From NCBI GenBank assembly GCA_019348365.1, contig JAHWJO010000119.1, forward strand, positions 1-10,566: a stretch of DNA of 10,566 nucleotides, read 5' to 3'. How positions within the stretch are numbered: the stretch's first letter is position 1; every line of letters begins with the position of its first letter. Below are positions 7,801 through 10,566 of the stretch, in pieces. The position numbers and the translations under genes were made by a program. The notes beneath the pieces were generated by a model, which saw only the letters and a program-made list of their open reading frames with translations, ran no database searches and had not been told where the DNA came from. This DNA is from Armatimonadota bacterium (GTDB lineage Bacteria; Armatimonadota; DTGP01; JAHWJO01).

Positions 7801-8091
7801 GAGGATCAGGATGGTGTCCTGGACCGTCACCCCGCCATCGAAGTTCACGTCGCCGGCAACCAATTGCTCCGGCGTCGGATTCTCCAGCAGTTTGACGGCG
7901 ATCTGGAGGGTGATAATGGCATCCTGAACATTGACCTGTCCGTCGTTATTGAGGTCTCCCAGGGCCGCCGAGGCCGTTCGGGACAGGAAGGACGCGAACA
8001 ACAGCGCCACGAGGAGGGGGGCGAAAAAATAGCGTAGAGCGCCCCTGCGGCGGGAGCTGTAGGAGTGCAGGGGAGCAAACAGCGATTTCAT
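1828..8091 (-). CDS. Giant secreted multidomain protein with N-terminal dockerin-like pair and C-terminal LecA-like module
   Basis: A 2087-residue protein, residues numbered from ATG 8091. Residues 1-42 are a Sec signal peptide (RRR, hydrophobic 21-36, A-S-A cleavage). Residues 45-103 hold two dockerin-like calcium loops (D46...D57, D81...D92). Then come an SbsA-type Ig-like fold (115-225), a carboxypeptidase-regulatory-like fold (232-292), and a beta-rich module common in giant surface proteins (330-487, ending GWHG). A Gly/Pro linker (487-524), six cysteines (525-590) and a helical stalk (605-700) follow. Next are TSP3-like calcium loops (790-835, DTDSDG and DTDGDS), an LVIVD-like propeller (838-1140), two Ig-like folds (1150-1242, 1245-1355), a beta-sandwich module (1360-1540), two related modules (1546-1720, 1735-1909), and a LecA/PA-IL-like end (1916-2085, NNSG at 2073-2076). 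No protease, glycosidase, sortase or PEP-CTERM motif is seen, so an adhesive or scaffold role is inferred. Module names come from reading the residues, not from a profile search. The frame opens to 8322, but those extra 77 residues carry no signal and look non-coding. Confidence 0.9.
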   Translation of the reverse strand: MKSLFAPLHSYSSRRRGALRYFFAPLLVALLFASFLSRTASAALGDLNNDGQVNVQDAIITLQIAVKLLENPTPEQLVAGDVNFDGGVTVQDTILILRAAVNIQPLPEPPALTQLLETSPANGETEVAVTRETKLRFTRPLAQNVTLNGDLLNATFAGNRLPARLHLSTDRKTLTLFYTSELPAGARVRVTLAADTLLDEKGKAVDANGDGKPGGTAVVDFETLPLTALAGTSVVGRVFASQLKPGSQESVNEPLAGVTITVDGQEETLRAVTDANGNFRLSPTPGGQFFVHIDGHTATNGMPAGAYYPVVGKLWQASPGAESNVGNIFLPLIPAGTLLPVSESQDTPIQVPDSVKQQNPAYASIRLIVPANSLFNEDGTRGGMVGVAPVPPDRIPSPLPQGLNIPLVVTIQATGTDFDRPAPMCFPNLDNPATPENEKLAAGAKSALWSFNHDIGYWENSGPMTVSADGAQVCSDEGFGVRQPGWHGPAPGTPGDGPPGPPSPPGDPPAGGGGGPGGPPPFPPCNDDLGDMSSQRAACAVGAGLRAGECTTKAIKKPGLGSIFAAISTYKCVKKAKEDGDKCRDHFNKCINDALGLYEAPIYRPLQADPTDPRVQALQDLNQSIADDLAAQASLITQMEAIIGTMVTEAQLTDSQKAQLEPLIAQLNRLMGDKSQAEFFGPRNERINGLVSEIGKSLNLFSRAEAFYSLEAGEFSPEGVFVPNPNVPVERGRTGVGGAMVRLILRADTAYRLRRLFPDTLGFGEVEFRSASSGFNTAIPRGVTLSDLAADTDSDGLTDTREFAVGTDPNKKDTDGDSFSDLVEIRQGTNPLDGMPSRTGIIAAARTPGPAVDVATLNDLAAVAGGNAVSVFNIFNAMEPKIIAQVNTPGPAQSVALARGRIAVANGGNLSVIDITDPPAAKITHTLSATQLGGNAVAVAAAGATAYVALESRKVVSVDMANGQVTPQVELGEGKVQDISIGGDTLYVLTTTALHALPLSEATLRVAGSAGAPPDAEPIPRMRLFIGDGIAYVTTMKGYSTYSLESPLQPRGITTGLTPQFGWKHVVANGSGTGALAIAATGPNRSDDGPHNVSLYGAGTPAQTDNFLSTYETPGIATAVSIYNGQAYIADRDGGLQVLNYLAFDNKGVAPEIALSTNFSENRAEEGKFLRVTAKATDDVQVRNVEFYVDGERAETDGNFPFEFRHRVPLLKTQTTFRLKARVSDTGGNAVWTPERIVTIVKDATPPTVTGVTPKPGTGLNGSTQITATFNEAMDPATLTGDSFQLFAEGPDRIIGTADDTAVAGTVTYRADDKTAVLTLGNAPASGALRAVVKRTVTDTGGNPLAKEFSWTFWSRQWDPAPEFSTASNPNGPWTYGQIAAAGAAFQPYTTGGKTAEGLDSWNSPDLGGASASVVYNATSQTIRCNCGTATYQPGDLVLHPGNTGASSVVRWTAPAAGTFDLDALFTGYDHGSAPTTDVHVLHNGTSIYDGNVFGYLHTVGITRKTVTVQAGDTLDFVVGWGSNGNYNYDSTRLQVSLMPSVGYVYQPVDLSLFYNSRHSDLSGGLPKGSTVLGGIPFDLPVSGNDHWTSSLVPGPNPRTLDVPVNLSGVTEVHTLINTGWGKPGPESYASLEFFGSNGAYFKKDLVGNQDIRDWSQWSFTNGINGTSTFGVLYRGSHRVDKQRVALPPEFIGQRLERIRLTDNGAENFQRAFMAGLTVGRFRGNEPPAPRKQFHSVDFSTVHNANLHSGVVSGVPLGQTTLGGVPFAIPTAEQNIWHSHAATGDNPRFIDIPVGKAGITEAHTLIGNYWGRGGPESYASVEFFGSGGAYYKKDLIGNVDIRDHLSGSYTNNLNGTSSIVVLNNGGRRLDKKKMVLPPEFATQTLEKVRVSDNGAQNLQRIFLAGLTVAGFDPSVPDSIRFSTTVPVPAGSSQTLPPVVDTNLNATAGQAFDLTAYGAIDLRNSGPHIWNNAAGVLVEDATEGYKSISVTREGGFPKDSLNPVASTVHEAAPLGPALLGALLIGQIDPANPSKLLNPQPVFTNGTGLGPLSTRLTLNFAGKIGFQVNEGFATNNSGAFNVNIRPAAP

Positions 8092-8098
8092 AGGGTGA

Positions 8099-8103
8099 CT
8101 CCT
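8099..8103 (-). promoter_or_regulatory. Ribosome binding site that fixes the start of the giant gene
   Basis: On the minus strand AGGAG stands 7 bases before ATG 8091. The protein starting there begins with a classic Sec signal peptide. The upstream ATG at 8322 would bury that signal 77 residues inside, so 8091 is chosen. Confidence 0.85.
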
Positions 8104-8141
8104 GCGTTCATGCGTCTTCCGTGGCTTCAAAGTGTTTTTCA

Positions 8142-8165
8142 GCCGATCGGCGTGATAGCGTGATA
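8142..8165. promoter_or_regulatory. Palindrome plus tandem octamer upstream of the giant gene, possible operator
   Basis: GCCGATCGGC at 8142-8151 is a perfect 10-bp palindrome. It abuts two tandem copies of GCGTGATA at 8150-8157 and 8158-8165. This sits 50-75 bases upstream of ATG 8091, where a promoter and regulator site would be expected. I could not assign a convincing -35/-10 pair, and no known regulator motif is recognised. Confidence 0.25.
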
Positions 8166-8521
8166 GATTGATGAGATTTATCTCGGATCGGGCAAATCCG
8201 GGAGAGCCGCGCATCCTCCTCGGAGTTCTGTTCCGGGCAGGGAAGAAGGAAGCGGGGTATTCATGGGGCCGGAAGGCCGCCTTTGGAGATCCTTCAAGAG
8301 AAGGGGAGTGCTCCGCTCGCAAAGCAGACCGGGTTGGCCGGACCCTTATCCATGATCCGGAAAAAGGAGGCCATTCGGCAGCTCGGTGGCCTAGACGAGG
8401 AGAGGGTCAAGTCTTCGCCATTATATCCTGGGAACCAAGCGGGGTCAAGCGTATCGAGGGAAGAGCGCAGGGTCATTTCATTACGTGCGCCCGGCGATTA
8501 AAATCGCGTCTGGAAGGGCAC

Positions 8522-8543
8522 GAAACCCGCCTGCGCGGGTTTC
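8522..8543. repeat. REP-like perfect hairpin
   Basis: GAAACCCGC at 8522-8530 and GCGGGTTTC at 8535-8543 form a perfect 9-bp stem with loop CTGC. No T-run follows on either strand, so it is not an intrinsic terminator. Compact GC-rich palindromes like this recur between genes in many bacteria as REP-type elements. Confidence 0.7.
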
Positions 8544-8545
8544 AC

Positions 8546-8594
8546 CCCCGGTTCAAGGGGAGATACTCCCCGGTTCAAGGGGAGATACTCCCGG
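8546..8594. repeat. Tandem 22-bp repeat, about 2.2 copies, each holding a small hairpin
   Basis: The 22-bp unit, with core GGTTCAAGGGGAGATACT, occurs twice in direct tandem without a mismatch and is followed by a partial third copy. Each unit contains GGGGAG-ATA-CTCCCC or a one-base-shorter version, a 5-6 bp stem with a three-base loop. It lies two bases beyond the REP-like hairpin, so the two together make a stem-loop cluster. Confidence 0.75.
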
Positions 8595-8639
8595 CTAAGA
8601 GAAGAGAATCAGGCGGAGGGGAAGTCGGCGAAGGCCGAT

Positions 8640-8664
8640 CCATTCGACTACGCTCAGGACATGC
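8640..8664. repeat. Interspersed repeat of the TTCGACTACGCTCAGGACA type
   Basis: The string TTCGACTACGCTCAGGACA (starting at 8644) is, from memory, one of the short intergenic sequences found in many copies in large environmental bacterial genomes, often as TTCGACT[AT]CGCTCAGGACA. Only one copy lies in this window, so its repeat status rests on recognition rather than on anything counted here. Confidence 0.5.
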
Positions 8665-8867
8665 TTTGTGCAGGGGTAGCCATGAATTGAAATGCCGGGG
8701 ATTTGAATGAAATGACTCTGGGGAAGAGCGGGTGATGAGTAGGGGGATATATTTCAGGACACTCTAAACTGGAGCGCTGAGATAGGAGCTCCGGGAAGAT
8801 CGAGGAACGCCGGAGATGAGGTCGCGCTCGAACGCGGGCCGAAAGCACGAGAGAATCCCCCGTTTGG

Positions 8868-8905
8868 TCATGCTTTTGAAGGAATCTCATGCTTTTGAAA
8901 GAATC
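8868..8905. repeat. Tandem duplication, 19-bp unit
   Basis: TCATGCTTTTGAAGGAATC at 8868-8886 is followed directly by a second copy at 8887-8905 that differs at one base (A for G). Two copies only. It looks like a slippage duplication; no function is evident. Confidence 0.75.
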
Positions 8906-8955
8906 GCGGTCACCCGGCTCCTCCATCTCTACCTCTCATGACGCAAGAAGGCTTC

Positions 8956-9048
8956 ACAACGGTGAACAGTGTATGCCGTACAACGCTGAACACCTGTGTG
9001 GTTCTCCACTCGTGATTTCTATCTTATCTCCCACGTTTATCTCCCACG
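8956..9048. repeat. Two further short direct repeats
   Basis: ACAACGGTGAACA at 8956-8968 recurs as ACAACGCTGAACA at 8980-8992, 24 bases apart with one mismatch. Further on, TTATCTCCCACG at 9024-9035 recurs at 9037-9048 with a 13-base period. Both lie in the AT-richer half of the spacer and could be slippage products or paired protein-binding sites. Confidence 0.4.
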
Positions 9049-9051
9049 CGA

Positions 9052-9080
9052 TTGACACTCCTGAGCCGGTCGGATAAGCT
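9052..9080 (+). promoter_or_regulatory. Candidate sigma70-type promoter toward the ABC exporter gene
   Basis: A perfect -35 hexamer TTGACA at 9052-9057 is followed after 17 bases by TAAGCT at 9075-9080, which keeps the most conserved first, second and last positions of the -10 box. It would leave a leader of about 430 bases before ATG 9516. A nearer but poorer alternative is TTTACA at 9291-9296 with TATTCA at 9314-9319, also 17 bases apart. Confidence 0.3.
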
Positions 9081-9359
9081 CATTCAGGCGAACATCCGAT
9101 GGGGTGCACTCTCAAAAACGGTTGACCTGGCGAAACGAATCTGCGCTCCTTCCAGGGCCTGCTCGATTCTCCGGTGTTGCACGGCTAACCGCTTTTCGTA
9201 TTTAATCTTGGTGAGGCCAGATCACACCCGTTATAGTACGGGGGATGTCTAGAGAGCATTTCTGGTGAGCATCCCAATTTGAGATACGTATTTACACTCT
9301 GACAGCAGCGAAATATTCAGGCTGGTAGCGGTTTCTGGCTGTAGTGAGTGGTTTAAGCA

Positions 9360-9482
9360 ATGAAAATTGTGAACGGCAACGAATGCCTCAGGGCCGATGG
9401 CCGACACGATCTAGCGATAAATGATATTAAAGGGACAAAGTATGCACATGAAACGATCAGTGATGGGAGAAACATGGGGTAG
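9360..9482 (+). CDS. Small 40-codon ORF upstream of the exporter gene (doubtful)
   Basis: ATG at 9360-9362 opens a 40-codon frame beginning MKIVNGNECL and ending at TAG 9480-9482, 33 bases before the exporter start. The ribosome binding site is weak (GAGTGG some 8 bases upstream). Third-position composition is mixed, unlike the GC-rich exporter gene, which argues against coding. A short peptide gene directly before an ABC exporter would be a natural precursor-peptide layout, but there is no double-glycine leader motif, no lasso-type Thr before a core Gly, and only one cysteine. Most likely chance. Confidence 0.15.
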   Translation: MKIVNGNECLRADGRHDLAINDIKGTKYAHETISDGRNMG

Positions 9483-9515
9483 AGGGCGTACGTCTGAATA
9501 GAAAGCATCCGTGAA

Positions 9516-10566
9516 ATGAATAAATTCAGGCGATTAATGCCTTATGCGCTTAAGGAGTGGCCGACGCTCATCAGTATTTTGGGCATGACCCTGCTGAGTT
9601 CGCTTGTCGGGGCGCTTCAGCCCTGGCCCATGAAGCTCCTGGTTGATTATGCGCTGGGGGACACCGATCTCCCCCATCAATTTCAGGTAGCATTGAGACT
9701 CTTCTCGATTCAGGAGTCGCCGGTGGGACTCATCGCAATGTCGGCCTTCTTTAGCCTGGGGTTGTTTGCGTTGAACAGTATATTCGACATCAGCCTGAGC
9801 TGGGCCTGGACTGCGGCCGGCCAACGGATGGTCTGGGATCTTGCGGGAGACATGTTCGATCGATTGCAACGTTTCACTCCCTCCTATCACACTCAGCGGT
9901 CCACGGGGGACACCTTGAGCCGGGTGACGGGAGACAGTTGGTGTGTGTATTCGGTCACCGACAATATCCTGATTACGCCGGGGCAATGCATTCTCCAGAT
10001 CGTGATGATCAGCGGAATTGCTTTTAAATTGGAGCCGCAATTGGCTCTCATCCTCATCGGTATGGCGCCGCTGCTCGTCGTCTCCGCCCGATTTTTCGGC
10101 AGTCAGATTAAAACCCGTTCTCGCCTGAACCGTGAAGCCCAGTCTCGCCTCATGAGCCTGATCCACCAGTCCCTCTCTTCCGTCCGCCTGATCCAAGCGT
10201 TCGGCACGGCGGACCGCAATCGCCATCACTTCCGTGATCTCTCCAAAGGCGCTGTGACGGTCTCCCAGAGGGGAGCGCTCATCAGCTCGAGCTACAAACT
10301 GGTGAATAACCTGACCAGCACCGCTGGCATGGCGCTGGTGTTGTATCTCGGCGGGTTGAAAGTGCTCTCGGGCGCGATCACCGTCGGCAGCCTGCTGGTC
10401 CTCCTCGCATACTTGCGGAACCTGCAATACAACTTTCAGAACCTGATGAACACCTATGGCAAGTTGAAAGGCTTTGAGGCGAGTATAGACCGTGTGCTAG
10501 AGGTTCTGGACGCGCCGAAGGGAGTGGAGGAGCGGGAGGGAGCGCGTCGGCTGACCCGTCCGGCCC
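9516..10566 (+). CDS. ABC transporter, type I exporter subunit (membrane domain; 3' part beyond window)
   Basis: Open for 350 codons to the window edge with no stop. The translation is the six-helix membrane domain of an MsbA/multidrug-type ABC half-transporter. Hydrophobic helices lie at about 17-35, 71-93, 155-172, 175-192, 262-282 and 287-305. Family signatures include STGDTLSRVTGD (129-140) after helix 2 and the loop SRLMSLIHQSLSSVRLIQAF (210-229) between helices 4 and 5. Residues 320-350 (ASIDRVLEVLD...) are the usual linker, so the ATP-binding domain with Walker A should follow just outside the window. Such proteins act as homo- or heterodimers in the inner membrane, exporting lipids, drugs, glycolipids or peptides; substrate cannot be told from this half. 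An in-frame TGA at 9495 limits the start to ATG 9516 or ATG 9537; the latter has AGG 6 bases upstream, the former gives the more usual N-terminal length. Confidence 0.9.
   Translation, partial: MNKFRRLMPYALKEWPTLISILGMTLLSSLVGALQPWPMKLLVDYALGDTDLPHQFQVALRLFSIQESPVGLIAMSAFFSLGLFALNSIFDISLSWAWTAAGQRMVWDLAGDMFDRLQRFTPSYHTQRSTGDTLSRVTGDSWCVYSVTDNILITPGQCILQIVMISGIAFKLEPQLALILIGMAPLLVVSARFFGSQIKTRSRLNREAQSRLMSLIHQSLSSVRLIQAFGTADRNRHHFRDLSKGAVTVSQRGALISSSYKLVNNLTSTAGMALVLYLGGLKVLSGAITVGSLLVLLAYLRNLQYNFQNLMNTYGKLKGFEASIDRVLEVLDAPKGVEEREGARRLTRPA

Larger units (their letters stand above)
8104..9515. other. Long repeat-rich intergenic region between divergent genes
   Basis: About 1.4 kb separates the giant gene (-) from the ABC exporter gene (+). 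It contains several short hairpins and tandem repeats, annotated separately, concentrated at 8520-9050. Composition falls from GC-rich near 8100-8700 to visibly AT-richer beyond 8900. The longest open frames (8168-8710 on +, 8654-8926 on -) are rich in Arg, Gly and Ser, run through the repeats, and match no family I know, so I treat them as non-coding. A 44-codon open stretch on the minus strand (about 9078-9215, ending TGA, with residues such as KYEKRLAVQHRRIEQALE) looks more protein-like and could be a gene remnant, but has no start codon or recognised family. Confidence 0.6.

Noticed and set aside
4819..8037. 1072-codon open frame on the + strand opposite the giant gene
   Set aside because: It is Arg/Gly/Asp/Val-rich with no recognisable domain and lies wholly antisense to a clearly coding gene. 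Long antisense frames are expected opposite GC-rich genes.
8092..8322. N-terminal extension of the giant protein to an ATG at 8322
   Set aside because: The extra 77 residues have no signal or domain, while ATG 8091 has AGGAG at 7 bases and starts a textbook Sec signal peptide.
8168..8710. 180-codon + strand frame in the spacer
   Set aside because: It is Arg/Gly-rich, runs through the hairpin and tandem repeats, matches no known family, and has no clear ribosome binding site.
9534..10427. 297-codon open frame on the - strand opposite the exporter gene
   Set aside because: Its translation is Gln/Arg/His-rich with no family, and the + strand there encodes an unmistakable ABC exporter membrane domain.

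Overview
The window looks like a GC-rich chromosomal segment (about 60% G+C by eye) from a free-living, Gram-negative-type environmental bacterium. Very large secreted proteins built from Ig-like, carboxypeptidase-regulatory-like, TSP3-like, propeller and dockerin modules, and spacers carrying short interspersed hairpin repeats, are typical of lineages such as Nitrospirota, NC10, Armatimonadota, Acidobacteriota or Planctomycetota. No rRNA or other phylogenetic marker is present, so the phylum is left open. I see no tRNA, rRNA, CRISPR array, transposase or phage gene.

Layout. (1) Positions 1-180 hold a reading frame open from the window edge on the + strand; it may be the 3' end of a convergent gene, but support is weak. 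(2) 177-1577 (-) encodes a secreted six-bladed NHL propeller with a C-terminal dockerin-like pair. (3) 1578-1827 is a spacer with a long inverted repeat that could end transcription of the upstream gene. (4) 1828-8091 (-) encodes a 2087-residue secreted mosaic protein: signal peptide, dockerin-like pair, Ig-like and regulatory-like folds, Gly/Pro linker, six-cysteine segment, helical stalk, TSP3-like calcium loops, beta-propeller, two more Ig-like folds, a beta-sandwich module, two tandem copies of a ~175-residue module, and a C-terminal module resembling the LecA/PA-IL galactose-binding fold. The reading frame extends to 8322, but a good ribosome binding site and signal peptide place the start at 8091. 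(5) 8092-9515 is a ~1.4 kb repeat-rich spacer with no convincing gene. (6) From 9516 (+) a type I ABC exporter subunit begins; its membrane domain is complete and the window ends before its ATPase domain.

How the genes fit together. The two minus-strand genes lie in tandem and both encode exported proteins with paired calcium-loop dockerin-like repeats, at the N-terminus of the giant and the C-terminus of the NHL protein. The simplest inference is a pair of extracellular or surface-associated scaffold/binding proteins that may dock onto a cohesin-like partner encoded elsewhere, or use the repeats as calcium-stabilised folds. The exporter is divergently placed across a long repeat-rich gap and need not be functionally linked. 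I found no demonstrably new system; the best leads are the dockerin-bearing pair and the architecture of the giant protein.
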